Part shown: positions 1 through 11,358 of the stretch, in pieces
Layout: each line of letters starts with the position of its first letter
How positions within the stretch are numbered: the first letter of the stretch is position 1
Origin: Pseudomonadota bacterium
GTDB lineage: Bacteria > Pseudomonadota > Gammaproteobacteria > Acidiferrobacterales > Acidiferrobacteraceae
DNA: 64,000 nt
Direction of reading: 5' to 3'
Assembly (NCBI GenBank): GCA_021819125.1
Contig: JAKARW010000002.1
Span: 23,377-87,376 of the forward strand
Position numbers and translations under genes: made by a program
The notes under the pieces: model-generated
Database searches by the model: none
The model's input: the letters and a program-made list of their open reading frames with translations, nothing else
What the model was told of the DNA's origin: nothing

Positions 1-112
1 ACCCAATGTATGAAATCGCGAGAGCACGCCCGCAAACGCGCGTGCGACGATAGGGTCTGCGGGTCGAACCCTTGGTGTCAGTGTGTCACGTGATCGGTCT
101 ACGGTCATCGCC

Positions 113-490
113 CTAGCCTCCTTCCTGCATGGGTGCATGGGTATAGCACTTCTTCGGACAGATCTTGGCGCAGGCCTCGCACCCCACGCAGTTCTTTGGC
201 TGCGCGATGGTCATGACCTTTTTCTCATACTCCCCGTCATCGTCGTCATCCGCGCCGATGGCAATGGGTACGGTCTCACCCTCGTCGGTCAGTCCCACAA
301 GCTGCAGGACGTCGCGCCCGCACACCCGATAGCAGCGCCCGCAACCGATGCACTTGTCGCGGTTTAAGCCTTGGACGAACCGCGGGACCCAGCTGCGTCC
401 GTCAGGCATGGTGACCGCGATGTCAGCCACTGCCGCCTCCCGCCTGAGCGAGTTCGGCGCGCGCCGCGGCCAGGGCCCGGTAGGCCTCAT
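113..490 (-). CDS. fdxB: nif-specific ferredoxin III (2x[4Fe-4S])
   Basis: [15 protein letters not shown] and [15 protein letters not shown] motifs; end of nifENX operon; start uncertain. Confidence 0.85.
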   Translation of the reverse strand: MRPTGPWPRRAPNSLRREAAVADIAVTMPDGRSWVPRFVQGLNRDKCIGCGRCYRVCGRDVLQLVGLTDEGETVPIAIGADDDDDGEYEKKVMTIAQPKNCVGCEACAKICPKKCYTHAPMQEGG

Positions 491-671
491 GGGTGTGAGC
501 GGCCACCTCGCGGATCGTCTCCCAACCGACCGGAAGGTCCTCGGCCAGGTCGTGCAGCCGCATCTTGTGTTCGATCGCCTGGGCGCTCAGTTTCTTGATC
601 CGCTTCTTCAGGGTTTCGGTGTCACCGCCGATAAGCTCTTCATTCATGGCCTTAAAGCCCATAGTTGGCAA
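423..671 (-). CDS. small nif-associated protein (CCE_0567-like)
   Basis: short helical protein ([29 protein letters not shown]) between DUF269 and fdxB genes. Confidence 0.7.
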   Translation of the reverse strand: MPTMGFKAMNEELIGGDTETLKKRIKKLSAQAIEHKMRLHDLAEDLPVGWETIREVAAHTHEAYRALAAARAELAQAGGGSG

Positions 672-1143
672 GATCTGGATATTGCGTGATCATGGCGACC
701 GCATCGGCGACGAGCTTTTCGCCTTCCGCCCCCAGAGCGGCGAGCGTCGGGTAGCCGTAGCGATGCACGTCGCGCAAGTGTTTATTCACGACCACGATGC
801 GTCCGGCGAGCAGCACGAGACGCCCGAAACCCTCATGGTGCATCTTGATCATGGGCTGGGCCATGACCCCCGTCCGGCGTTCGACGCACAGCCCCACGGC
901 ATTGTAGAAAAGCTCGAGACGCCAGAGGGTCTCCGGGTCCGGATCGCCGATGATCGGCATCTCCTTACGCTTGGCCTTGTCGATGACGTAGGGTTCGAGC
1001 AGGTCGCGGTCGGTCCGTCCGTCCCACGCCCCATGGGTATCCTGCGCCCGCCATTGCTTGACAAGCTCCCGGACGAACGGCGATTGCAGGACCCCATCGT
1101 CTTCCAAGACAGCCTCGTTATGCGCCATGGCCCACCTCCTCAT
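652..1143 (-). CDS. NifX-associated nitrogen fixation protein (DUF269)
   Basis: [31 protein letters not shown]..; directly after nifX. Confidence 0.85.
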   Translation of the reverse strand: MRRWAMAHNEAVLEDDGVLQSPFVRELVKQWRAQDTHGAWDGRTDRDLLEPYVIDKAKRKEMPIIGDPDPETLWRLELFYNAVGLCVERRTGVMAQPMIKMHHEGFGRLVLLAGRIVVVNKHLRDVHRYGYPTLAALGAEGEKLVADAVAMITQYPDLANYGL

Positions 1144-1531
1144 CCCAGGCGAACACGCGCTTTTGGCCTTTGAGCAAGGCCTTGCGCAACCATGGCGGCG
1201 GAGTGCCGGCCAAGACCCGGCGCAACTGCATAAGGAGATCTTCGATCAGCTCCGGGCTCGAGACCTTCACCGGGTGGACATTCTTTGCGACCACGCGTGC
1301 CGCCCCCGACCCTCCGATGGCGGCCACATAAAGAATGGCGCAATCGGCTACCGCCTCGAGCTTGGGGCCAAGCTTGTCCTCGTTGCCGTCCTCGCTCAAC
1401 TCGCCGTCGAATTCATGCACCTGCACGCGTTCGTAGCCATCCGCGGATATCTCGTAGACCGCGATGTTCTTGGCCCAACCGAAATGAGCGTCGACGCGCT
1501 TGAGATCCTGTGTTGCGAATGCGATCTTCAT
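1118..1531 (-). CDS. nifX: FeMo-co biosynthesis protein NifX
   Basis: [28 protein letters not shown]; NifX/NifB-C family. Confidence 0.9.
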   Translation of the reverse strand: MKIAFATQDLKRVDAHFGWAKNIAVYEISADGYERVQVHEFDGELSEDGNEDKLGPKLEAVADCAILYVAAIGGSGAARVVAKNVHPVKVSSPELIEDLLMQLRRVLAGTPPPWLRKALLKGQKRVFAWDEEVGHGA

Positions 1532-1537
1532 GGCGAT

Positions 1538-2965
1538 TCAAGTCTCCCTTGTGGAATGATGAGGCAGGCCCACACCAGCGCACGTCGCGTCTCCCGCCGC
1601 GGGCCCCTGGCGGTGGTCTTGCAAAACATCAAAGGCCCCGTCGCCTGGCTGCCATTCGTGACCGTTGGCAAGAAAGATGTTGCCTACCTCGAAGACGAGG
1701 TCGCGCGTGCCCTTGTAGCCCACGATGACGCGGTGCGCGGCCCCCAGGCGATCGAATATCGGCAGACCCATGCGCAGAAATGGAATACCCAGGCGGTGCG
1801 CGGCCTGACGCCCGTGCGAATGGGTGATCAAGAGGTCGCAGCCGCCGGCCTGCGCCTCCAGATCCTCGAGATCACCGAGGCGTACGCCTTCGGCCGCGAG
1901 GCGGGCGAGCACCGGGGACTCGGTGGTAGTGACGGCCGCGGCAAGCTCGCACCCCATGTCCTTGCACCATGCCCCCAAGGCCCACAACAGGTCCGGCTCG
2001 GCGCCGATAGCCACCCGCTTGCCGCCGAAGAAGAAGTGGGCATCGAGCATGGCATCCACGAGTTGGCTGCGCTGTCTGCGGTATTTGTCGGGTACCGGTC
2101 GCCCGGACAAGGCGCTCAAATAGGCGTACAGCTCGTCTGCGGCCGCAAGCCCCGTCAGACTATCGAACACCTTCGCCGGTACCCCGGTCTTTTCCGTCAA
2201 GACCTGGGCCGCCGGGCGCATCTGTTCGCCGATCGCGATGGTCGCCTCCGAGGCGCCAATCTGTCCGATCTCGGTAACCGTAGTGCCGCCAAGGCTCGTG
2301 GGGCTGAAATCCTCCGGCACGTGGCCATCAAGCGAGCCGGACAGGTCGGGCAGGACGATGGGAGACAAACCGAAGTCGGTCACGATGTCGCGCAGCTCGA
2401 CGATGTCCCCTGGGGTCATGTGGCAGCCTGGCAGGATGGTCACCTGGCCCTTGACGGTCGGCGCGGGCACCGCCAGGGCTTCCATGATGGCGGTAACGGC
2501 CTTGGCCCACCCGTCCTGGAAGGCCCCCTGATAATCCGGTGTCGACACATAGACGATCGGCATGTCGAGTTCCGGATGAGCCCCCTTGATAAGCCGTAGA
2601 TCGCCCGCCACATCGTCACCCTTGGTCTCGGTAAGTCCGGTCGAGGCGATACCGATGAACGCCGGTTTTGCACGCTTGTGGATATTCAAAAGCGCTTTTT
2701 CGATATTTTCGCCGCCGCCGAGGATGGTTGTGACCTCATTCATGGCGGTGGTCTGCAGCGGGATCGATTCGCGGAAGTGGCGCACGAACAACACAAGCCC
2801 AAAGGCCGTGCATCCCTGCGAACCATGAAAGAGCGGCATGGATCCGGCGATTCCCAGAAAGGCAAGCGCCGCCCCCAACGGCTGGCTCATCTTTAGGGGA
2901 TTGACCGTGCAGGCCTTGGTCGCAAGACCCGCGGCGCGGTCATGAATGGCAGCCGGGGCCGTCAT
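1538..2965 (-). CDS. nifN: nitrogenase cofactor scaffold NifN
   Basis: VNPLKMSQPLGAALAFLGIAGSMPLFHGSQGC; overlaps nifE 3' end. Confidence 0.93.
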   Translation of the reverse strand: MTAPAAIHDRAAGLATKACTVNPLKMSQPLGAALAFLGIAGSMPLFHGSQGCTAFGLVLFVRHFRESIPLQTTAMNEVTTILGGGENIEKALLNIHKRAKPAFIGIASTGLTETKGDDVAGDLRLIKGAHPELDMPIVYVSTPDYQGAFQDGWAKAVTAIMEALAVPAPTVKGQVTILPGCHMTPGDIVELRDIVTDFGLSPIVLPDLSGSLDGHVPEDFSPTSLGGTTVTEIGQIGASEATIAIGEQMRPAAQVLTEKTGVPAKVFDSLTGLAAADELYAYLSALSGRPVPDKYRRQRSQLVDAMLDAHFFFGGKRVAIGAEPDLLWALGAWCKDMGCELAAAVTTTESPVLARLAAEGVRLGDLEDLEAQAGGCDLLITHSHGRQAAHRLGIPFLRMGLPIFDRLGAAHRVIVGYKGTRDLVFEVGNIFLANGHEWQPGDGAFDVLQDHRQGPAAGDATCAGVGLPHHSTRET

Positions 2966-4356
2966 GACGCCACCTTCGCATCCCATGGCGCCGGGCGGCG
3001 CACCTGCCCCCAGATCGGGTTTGTGAGCGCCTTGTCGATCTCGCCCACCAACGCCACCATGCCATCGTAACCGGCGTAGGCGTGGTGACGCTCCTGATTG
3101 ATATCGAGCCAGGGGACCTTGGCCTTCAGGGCCACGAACTGTGAGCGCCCCCCCGAGAGCATGATGTCGGCGCGCGCGTCCTTCAAAACCCCGTACATCT
3201 CGCGCGGCGTCATGTCCTCGATCATATGGGCCTCGTCACCCATGATCTTCTTGATACGTTCCTTGTCCTCCTTGGTCGATTTCTTGACGCTCGTACCGAC
3301 GATTTCGATGCCGATCTCCTGCAGCGCCGCGACCACGGACCACGACTTCACGCCGCCTGTGATCAAAAGCGCGCGCTTACCCTGAAGCCTTGGCCGATAG
3401 GCGCTAAGCCGTGCCCAGGCGCGCGCCTCCTCGCGCGCGACGAGGGTCTCGACACGCCCCGAAAGATCCGCGGGCGCGCCGCGCGCGATCAGCAAGCGCG
3501 CGATCTCGCGCAGCGCCTCGCTCATGTCCGACACGCCATAGAACGAACCCTCGAAGAACGGGATGCCGTAGCGCTCCTCCATCTTGCGCGCCACATTGAT
3601 CATGGCCTTGGAGCACACCATCATGGCCGCGCGGGCGCGGTGCGCGGATGCCACTTCATGGTAACGCGCATCGCCGCTGATACAGGCAAGGACCCGGATA
3701 CCGAGTTCGGCCAGCAGGGGTTTGACCTGCCAAAGCTCGCCTGCAAGGTTGTACTCGCCGATGATGTTGATGTCGTAGGGCGTCGTGTACTCTGGTTCCT
3801 TTGTGCCTATCACGTACTCGAGCAAGGCCTCGCCGGCCAACTTGTTGCCGAGGTTCTTGCTGCCGACAAAGCCCGGGGCATTGACCGGGATAATGGGCTT
3901 TCCAAACTTCACGCTCGCCGCCTTGCACAAAGCCTCGATGTCATCGCCTATGAGCGCGGTCACGCACGTCTGGTAGACGAATACCGCCGGCGGATCGTAC
4001 TTGGCGAGGATTTCCTTTATGGCGCGAAACAGCCGCTTCTCGCCGCCGAACACCACATCCGTCTCGTTGATGTCCGTCGTGAACCCCGTACGGTACAGGA
4101 GCGGCCCGGAGGACTTCGCCCCGCGGTTGTCCCAGGAGTTGCCTTCGCAGGCGATCGGTCCATGCACCAGGTGCGCGACGTCGGTGATGGGGGCCAGGGC
4201 GATCTTGGCTCCGTCGAAGGCACAACCCCCGGCCGCCGCCCCCGGCTGCAGGGCACGGGTACAGCCTTTCTTACGCGCCTTGTCGTCCTTCCCCTGATTC
4301 TTGCCACAGGCCGGTTCATTGAAGACCTGCTGCACGGTATTGGCCAAGCTGTCCAT
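2962..4356 (-). CDS. nifE: nitrogenase cofactor scaffold NifE
   Basis: CAFDGAKIALAPITDVAHLVHGPIACEGNSWDNRG. Confidence 0.95.
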   Translation of the reverse strand: MDSLANTVQQVFNEPACGKNQGKDDKARKKGCTRALQPGAAAGGCAFDGAKIALAPITDVAHLVHGPIACEGNSWDNRGAKSSGPLLYRTGFTTDINETDVVFGGEKRLFRAIKEILAKYDPPAVFVYQTCVTALIGDDIEALCKAASVKFGKPIIPVNAPGFVGSKNLGNKLAGEALLEYVIGTKEPEYTTPYDINIIGEYNLAGELWQVKPLLAELGIRVLACISGDARYHEVASAHRARAAMMVCSKAMINVARKMEERYGIPFFEGSFYGVSDMSEALREIARLLIARGAPADLSGRVETLVAREEARAWARLSAYRPRLQGKRALLITGGVKSWSVVAALQEIGIEIVGTSVKKSTKEDKERIKKIMGDEAHMIEDMTPREMYGVLKDARADIMLSGGRSQFVALKAKVPWLDINQERHHAYAGYDGMVALVGEIDKALTNPIWGQVRRPAPWDAKVAS

Positions 4357-4383
4357 ACCACCTCCACGACATTCGCGGGCGCT

Positions 4384-4734
4384 TTACGCAAAGACAATGA
4401 TGTCCTCGTCTGTTACCACATATTGGCAAGCGAGCCGCCAGAGCGCCGGATGGGCCGGGATGTCCGCGGCGCGATATTCGGCGTCGGTGAGCTTTCCGGC
4501 GCGATAGAGAAGCGTCTTTTCGTCGGCGCCCAAAATCACCCGCGCCGTGGCACGCTTGCGGTCACGGAACACGACCTTGACGGCACACGCCCCGCATAAC
4601 CCCTGGCCGCAAGTTTTGTGCGCCGGCCACGGCACCTCGCGGGCAAGACTCAAAAGTGTCGCGCAGCGCGACGATTCGATATGGATTACACGCGCCACAT
4701 CGAAGGGGGGAGCAATAAACGTCACGCTGCCCAT
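4384..4734 (-). CDS. 2Fe-2S ferredoxin
   Basis: CGQGLCGACAVKV motif; between nifK and nifE. Confidence 0.8.
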   Translation of the reverse strand: MGSVTFIAPPFDVARVIHIESSRCATLLSLAREVPWPAHKTCGQGLCGACAVKVVFRDRKRATARVILGADEKTLLYRAGKLTDAEYRAADIPAHPALWRLACQYVVTDEDIIVFA

Positions 4735-4753
4735 AAATCACCTCTGACTTGCA

Positions 4754-4770
4754 ACACATCCCTGATGTGT
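4754..4770 (-). other. intercistronic stem-loop between nifK and ferredoxin/nifE
   Basis: ACACATC-CCT-GATGTGT, 7-bp perfect stem. Confidence 0.4.
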
Positions 4771-4812
4771 CATTGAGGGACCGCCCGCCGCATCAGACCG
4801 CGGTCGCCAGAC

Positions 4813-6369
4813 CTACCGGATGATGTCGAAGCTGTAGTCGGTCTTGCCCGCTATGTTCGTATCGGCGTCGGTGACGTCAAAGATCTTATCCAGGATTTTC
4901 ACGAGCGTGTTCATGGCGCCCTGGTAGCCCCACAACGGATAGCGGTGGTGGTGATGCCGGTCGAAGATCGGGAACCCTATCCGAATCAAGGGCGTACGCG
5001 TGTCACGCTCGAGAAACTTTCCATAGGTGTTGCCGATCAGGAAATCGACGGGCTCGGTGAACAATAGCGAGCGCATGTGCCAGAGATCGCGCCCCGGGTA
5101 GACGTGACAGCCCTTGCCAAAGGGCGAGGAATCCAAACTCGCCTGCACACGCGCCTCCCACTCCGGCGTGCCGTTGGTGGCCAGGATGTGCACGGGCTCG
5201 GCGCCAAGCTCGAGCAGAAAGCCGGCGAGCCCAAGGGTGAGATCCGGATCCCCATAAAGCGCGAACCGCTTGCCATGGATATGCGCCGACGAGTCGGCAA
5301 TGGCGTCTACCAGCCGGCCGCGCTCGCGCGTGATCTCCTCAGGGATCACGCGCCCCGAGAGCCGCGCCACCTCCATCAGAAAGCGATCGGTGCCAGCCAC
5401 CCCCATGGGGTGGTTGAAGGCCACGACCTCCTGGCCCTTCTTTTTGATATAGGCCAACGTCTTTGGTGTACAGAACTCCTGCATGGAAACCGTGGCCTTG
5501 GCGTGCACGGCGGCGGCGGCATCGCTTAGTTTCGTGCCTCCGTCGTACATGCGAAACTGGCCGTCGGTCGGGGTATCCCACGCATCGCTATTGTCCCCGA
5601 GGATCGTGTAGTCGATGCCCATGAGGCCAAAAAGGCGCTTGATCTCGCGCATATTGCCGACCGTATAGCCGTCGAAGCCGCCGATGAAGTTGATGCTGTC
5701 GCGCGCCTCGCGCACAAGCGGCGCTTCGGTTCCCGCCTTGCCATCCCAGAAATGCTCGAGGATGCTCCTCATGGTGTTGTCATAGCCTGTGACATGGCTG
5801 CCCACGAAGGCCGGCGTATGCGTGAAGGGAACATCGAACGGCTCGGGTACCGAGCCCTTTTCCTTCGCGGCCTTTATGAAGGCATTGAGGTCATCCCCGA
5901 TCACCTCGGCCATGCACGTCGTCGAGACCGCGATCATCTTCGGCTTATAAAGGTTGTAGGCGTTTGCCAGCCCGTCGATCATGTTGTTCAGGCCCCCGAA
6001 CACCGCGGCGTCCTCGGTCATGGACGACGACACGCACGATGTGGGCTCCTTGAAGTGCCGGCTGAAATGGCTGCGATAGTAGGCGACGCAGCCCTGCGAC
6101 CCGTGCACGAACGGCAAGGTCCCCTCAAAACCCACCGCCGCAAACACCGCCCCCAGGGGCTGGCAGGCCTTGGCGGGGTTGACGACCAGGGCCTCGCGCG
6201 CGAAGTTCAGCTCGCGATATTCCTGAGTCTTGGTCCAGTCGACGGCCTTTTGCAGTTCGGCCGCCGGCACCGCGTTCTCGAAGGTTTTCTTGTTTTCGAA
6301 CATGTTCACGTATTCCGGGGACCGGAACAAGGTGAAATGATCGAGGACTTTTTCCGCATTCTGGCTCAT
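4813..6369 (-). CDS. nifK: nitrogenase MoFe protein beta subunit
   Basis: [46 protein letters not shown]. Confidence 0.98.
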   Translation of the reverse strand: MSQNAEKVLDHFTLFRSPEYVNMFENKKTFENAVPAAELQKAVDWTKTQEYRELNFAREALVVNPAKACQPLGAVFAAVGFEGTLPFVHGSQGCVAYYRSHFSRHFKEPTSCVSSSMTEDAAVFGGLNNMIDGLANAYNLYKPKMIAVSTTCMAEVIGDDLNAFIKAAKEKGSVPEPFDVPFTHTPAFVGSHVTGYDNTMRSILEHFWDGKAGTEAPLVREARDSINFIGGFDGYTVGNMREIKRLFGLMGIDYTILGDNSDAWDTPTDGQFRMYDGGTKLSDAAAAVHAKATVSMQEFCTPKTLAYIKKKGQEVVAFNHPMGVAGTDRFLMEVARLSGRVIPEEITRERGRLVDAIADSSAHIHGKRFALYGDPDLTLGLAGFLLELGAEPVHILATNGTPEWEARVQASLDSSPFGKGCHVYPGRDLWHMRSLLFTEPVDFLIGNTYGKFLERDTRTPLIRIGFPIFDRHHHHRYPLWGYQGAMNTLVKILDKIFDVTDADTNIAGKTDYSFDIIR

Positions 6370-6410
6370 AGAAACTCTCCATTCACTTGATTGGGCGACC
6401 GATGACCGCA

Positions 6411-7871
6411 CTATGGCCCTACGTTCCAGGGGGCTTTGGTAAGTCCCCAGACCGGATTGTTGATCGCCATATCCATGTCGCGGGCAAAGATCGCGAAGCC
6501 GTCATAGCCGTGATAGGGGCCCGAGTAGTCCCAGGAATGCATCTGCCGGAAGGGCACACCCATCTTCTGGAACACGTATTTCTCCTTGATCCCCGAACCC
6601 ACGAGGTCCGGCTGCAGGCGGTCGACGAACTTTTCGAACTCGTAGCCTGTCACATCGTCGTAGATCAGTGTGCCATCCTTCACGTAATGGGTGGTGCGCT
6701 GATAGTCGTCGTTATGGCCAAACTCGTAGCCCGTGCCGATGACCTCCATGCCGAGATCCTCGTAGGCGCCTATGACGTGGCGCGGCCTAAGGCCCCCGAC
6801 ATACAGCATGACCTTCTTGCCTTCGAGGCGCGGTTTGTATTTGGCGATGACCGCGTCCATGAGCGGCTGGTATTTGGCAATGACGCGCTCGGCTCCCTCT
6901 TTGATCCGGTCATCGAAATGGCTGGCGATGGCGCGTAGCGACTCCGCCACCTTGGATGGGCCGAAGAAATTGTATTCCACCCACGGGATGCCGAACTTCT
7001 CCTCCATATAGCGGGAGATATAGTTCATCGAGCGATAGCAATGCAGGATGTTGAGCTTGGCCTTAGGCGTGTTTTCGAGTTCGGCAAGGCTCCCGTCGCC
7101 AGACCACTGGGCGATGACGCGAAGCCCCATCTCCTCGAGCAGGATGCGCGACGACCAAGCGTCGCCACCGATGTTGTAGTCGCCGATGATAGCCACGTCA
7201 TAGGGTGTACTTTCAAAGAGCGGCGCCTTCTCGCCACCCTTCTCGAAGACCCAGTCGCGAACCGCATCGTTGGCGATATGGTGGCCGAGCGACTGCGACA
7301 CGCCGCGGAAACCCTCGCAACGTACCGGCACTATGGTCTTGCCGTCGTATTCCTTGGACTTCTTCTTGGCCACCGCCTCGATGTCGTCGCCTATGAGGCC
7401 TATGGGGCACTCGGACTGGATGGTGATGCCATGATTCAGCGGAAACAGTCTTTGGATCTCGTCTAGGATCTTGTCGAGCTTCTTGTCGCCACCGAAAACG
7501 ATGTCCTTTTCCTGAAAATCGGACGTGAACTGCATGGTCACAAAACTATCGACGCCGGTGACGCCGATGTAATAGTTACGCCGCGCGGCCCAGGAATATT
7601 GGCCACATCCGACCGGACCGTGGGAGATATGTATCATGTCCTTGATCGGTCCCCACACGACGCCCTTGGAGCCCGCGTAGGCGCAGCCGCGGATCGTCAT
7701 GACGCCGGGCACCGACTTTATGTTGGATTTCACGCCGCAATCGGGTTTGTCGCCCTCATAGACGTTCAGGTGCTTTGCACGCTTCTTGGCGGTTTTATCC
7801 GGATAGACGGAAAGCGCCTCCGTGATCACCTCGGCATTGCGGGCCTTGACTTCGTCTAGTGTCAGATCCAT
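6411..7871 (-). CDS. nifD: nitrogenase MoFe protein alpha subunit
   Basis: [34 protein letters not shown]. Confidence 0.98.
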   Translation of the reverse strand: MDLTLDEVKARNAEVITEALSVYPDKTAKKRAKHLNVYEGDKPDCGVKSNIKSVPGVMTIRGCAYAGSKGVVWGPIKDMIHISHGPVGCGQYSWAARRNYYIGVTGVDSFVTMQFTSDFQEKDIVFGGDKKLDKILDEIQRLFPLNHGITIQSECPIGLIGDDIEAVAKKKSKEYDGKTIVPVRCEGFRGVSQSLGHHIANDAVRDWVFEKGGEKAPLFESTPYDVAIIGDYNIGGDAWSSRILLEEMGLRVIAQWSGDGSLAELENTPKAKLNILHCYRSMNYISRYMEEKFGIPWVEYNFFGPSKVAESLRAIASHFDDRIKEGAERVIAKYQPLMDAVIAKYKPRLEGKKVMLYVGGLRPRHVIGAYEDLGMEVIGTGYEFGHNDDYQRTTHYVKDGTLIYDDVTGYEFEKFVDRLQPDLVGSGIKEKYVFQKMGVPFRQMHSWDYSGPYHGYDGFAIFARDMDMAINNPVWGLTKAPWNVGP

Positions 7872-7889
7872 AGCGAACTCCTGTCAGTG

Positions 7890-7912
7890 CGGCCGGGGTT
7901 TTGCCCCGGCCG
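7890..7912 (-). other. nifH-nifD intercistronic stem-loop
   Basis: CGGCCGGGG-TTTTG-CCCCGGCCG, 9-bp perfect GC stem. Confidence 0.7.
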
Positions 7913-7924
7913 GCGTCAACATCG

Positions 7925-9016
<1,092 letters not shown>

Positions 9017-9026
9017 TTAAAAACGC

Positions 9027-9042
9027 TGTCGCTCTTGCGACA
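9027..9042. promoter_or_regulatory. NifA upstream activator sequence
   Basis: TGTCGCTCTTGCGACA (TGT-N10-ACA). Confidence 0.85.
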
Positions 9043-9632
9043 AAGTCTGTGCGTGAATGTGGGACTTGTCTTAAACGCAACAGAGGCGACGCAGGGATAC
9101 GAGACATCCGTCACGGTTCTTTGCGGGATCTCGGAAGGGTCGCGGGCGACGGTGGTCCGATAACGGCGCGGCGGGACCAAAATGGCGGCTTTTCTTGCAA
9201 GAGGTGTTTTCCGGAGATTTCGGCAGGCCAATCGGCGCAACTGCGACGAGGCGGGCCCCGATCGCCACGTATTCGTGATCGTGGGCTGCGAAATCAGCCG
9301 GACCACCCTGCGGTTCATGCGGCAAGGCGAATACGAGACTTAAGGAATGGCTAACGGAAAGGCGCGAGTACCTGCGCCCGCGCACGTCCCCTGTCGTGAT
9401 CGGGGGGTACATGCGCTCAGCACGGCCGGTGCGTCGGCCATCGGTCGGATTCGCGAGGCCAAGCCCCCGACAACGCATTCAGGTCTTGGTCGACATGGCA
9501 TCCGGGGAAGACCGCCCATCGCGTGCCGGGCGCGCATGGCCTCCTGGCGCCGCCCCTTACCGTGGACACCCGCGTCGCAAGCTGCGCCGGGCCTTGAGGC
9601 TAGGCATGGCGCTTCATCGGCGGGGAGATGGG

Positions 9633-10511
9633 CTAGGCCGGATTTGCAGCGGACGACGCCCCTTTTGCAAGGCCGCGCGCGTGGGGCACGGTCTTACAAT
9701 CGGCGAGCGCCTCCGTGAAGGCGGCAAGATCCAAGGGAACGGGCGTTATCGACTGCTCGGTCAGGAAGCGGGATTCGTTGCGAGTCATGGTTTCTGACAA
9801 TACCACCCAGTGCGGCCCGCGCGAGCGCTTCATGATCTGACGCGCGAAGGCCCGCTCGAGCTGGGTCGTAAAGCGGCATCCGAGAAATAGAAAGCCCCGA
9901 TCCCGGCGCCATTCCTGCACTTGCGCCGGGATCGGGGTCTGAATGTCGATTTCTGTCAGGACCTCGACAAAATCCGAGTCCGACACGAGAAAGTTGCGCG
10001 CAGGATGGAGGGCGCCGAGCGGCTCGTAGACGAGCGTCGCCCACAGATCGCCCATGGCGCAGTCCGCGCGCGCCCCGTCATGCTGGAAATAATGGACCCA
10101 CGCGCCATAATGTTCGGCTTGGCTCACAGCCTGCACGAGACCCCAGTCGGCGCCCCGCGCCTTGAGCGCCGACTGGAGAAGATCGTCGTACCAGGCGTGC
10201 ACCACGAGCGGGAGACCGGACGCGGCGAGCCAGTCGTGGAGGGCATTGGGCGTGGCGTTCACGGCGAACGCATCGCGCATCAAGGCGCTCACGGTCTTTC
10301 GGTGTTTGAAGTTCTCAATGAACTGGGCGGCGGCCGTGAGATTCCCCCGAATCTTGTGCGGGACCGCGACCTTCTCGACGAGCCGCGAGACCAGCGCCTC
10401 GGGGGTCGCAGGCAGCGGACAGGCGGGGTCGAGTGCGAGCACCCCTGGGCCTATGTAAGGGATGAGTCGGCCCGCGGTCAAGGCTTCGTGCAAGTCGCTG
10501 GGAATGATCAT
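9633..10511 (-). CDS. SIR2-like domain protein, nif-associated
   Basis: LIPYIGPGVLAL.. / FLFLGCRF..; last gene of nifB operon. Confidence 0.7.
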   Translation of the reverse strand: MIIPSDLHEALTAGRLIPYIGPGVLALDPACPLPATPEALVSRLVEKVAVPHKIRGNLTAAAQFIENFKHRKTVSALMRDAFAVNATPNALHDWLAASGLPLVVHAWYDDLLQSALKARGADWGLVQAVSQAEHYGAWVHYFQHDGARADCAMGDLWATLVYEPLGALHPARNFLVSDSDFVEVLTEIDIQTPIPAQVQEWRRDRGFLFLGCRFTTQLERAFARQIMKRSRGPHWVVLSETMTRNESRFLTEQSITPVPLDLAAFTEALADCKTVPHARGLAKGASSAANPA

Positions 10512-10567
10512 AATGGCAAGCTCCTATTCGGGGTGTTGATGCATGGACGCGCCATGGGCGATCTCCC

Positions 10568-10885
10568 TTAGAGATAGATCGCCGATCCTGCGCCGGCATG
10601 GATCGAGGCGTCCTTCAAAGTCTCGACGATAAGCGCGATATCCTCTTCGGAAAGCTCGGTAGGGAACGGGAACGATGCCACGATCCGCGATCTTGTCGGT
10701 GATCCCGCATCCCGCCCCTGAAAACCCCCTTTGCCGGCCTTGCGCGTCTCGGTAAAGCGCAGTCGCCCAGGGGCGTGCTTGAGGCCGTCGGCGCGCAGGT
10801 CCTGCAATGGCATTACGTGCCAAACGGCTAAAGCGCGCCCGGCCGTGATGCCCCGGACTTCGGCTCGAATCTTGAAGTCGGTCAT
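10568..10885 (-). CDS. small hypothetical protein in nif operon
   Basis: MTDFKIRAEVRGITAGRALAVW..; co-directional, overlaps neighbour. Confidence 0.65.
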   Translation of the reverse strand: MTDFKIRAEVRGITAGRALAVWHVMPLQDLRADGLKHAPGRLRFTETRKAGKGGFQGRDAGSPTRSRIVASFPFPTELSEEDIALIVETLKDASIHAGAGSAIYL

Positions 10886-11139
10886 GACGATTCGCGCATG
10901 GCGATCAGAAGTCCGCTGGCCGCCGCCGGATCCGGGGTGAGCGAGATACAATGGCCATGCCCATCGATGAGAAAGACATCGGCCGTCGGGGTGACACAAA
11001 ACGGCCTATGACCGGCCATATCCGAGGCATCACAGCGCACGAAGGCAAGCCCCGGGAACGCGCGTCGCAACGTGACCAAAGATGGCGGGGCCTTAGTATC
11101 AAGAATATCGTGGAGACGGTCCCAATCGGATTCATTCAT
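10882..11139 (-). CDS. small hypothetical protein in nif operon
   Basis: MNESDWDRLHDILDTKAPPSLVTLRRAF..; 4-nt overlap with downstream gene. Confidence 0.65.
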   Translation of the reverse strand: MNESDWDRLHDILDTKAPPSLVTLRRAFPGLAFVRCDASDMAGHRPFCVTPTADVFLIDGHGHCISLTPDPAAASGLLIAMRESS

Positions 11140-11144
11140 GGGAT

Positions 11145-11357
11145 TTACACCTCGCCGACGCGTCTTGCCTCGACGGTAATGGGCAGCGCGGTCTCCACCG
11201 CCAATCCCGGCAGTTCCAGCTGCCATCCGTTGGCAAGCGTCACCCGGCCACCCCACATAGCGGGCCGCTCCATGGCCACGATCGGCTCCTCCAGATCCTT
11301 CTTGGCAACGTAGACGGACACGACTCCGTCGCGGTTTTTGCGAATCATGACCTTCAT
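11145..11357 (-). CDS. nifT: NifT/FixU family protein
   Basis: MKVMIRKNRDGVVSVYVAKKDLEEPIV. Confidence 0.88.
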   Translation of the reverse strand: MKVMIRKNRDGVVSVYVAKKDLEEPIVAMERPAMWGGRVTLANGWQLELPGLAVETALPITVEARRVGEV

Positions 11358-11358
11358 T

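Noticed and set aside
1058-2599. Long plus-strand ORF (513 aa) opposite nifX/nifN
   Set aside because: Antisense shadow ORF from high-GC third positions; no recognisable domain and the opposite strand is clearly nif.
3226-4599. 457-aa plus-strand ORF opposite nifE
   Set aside because: Same shadow-ORF pattern, low-complexity R/H/A/L composition.
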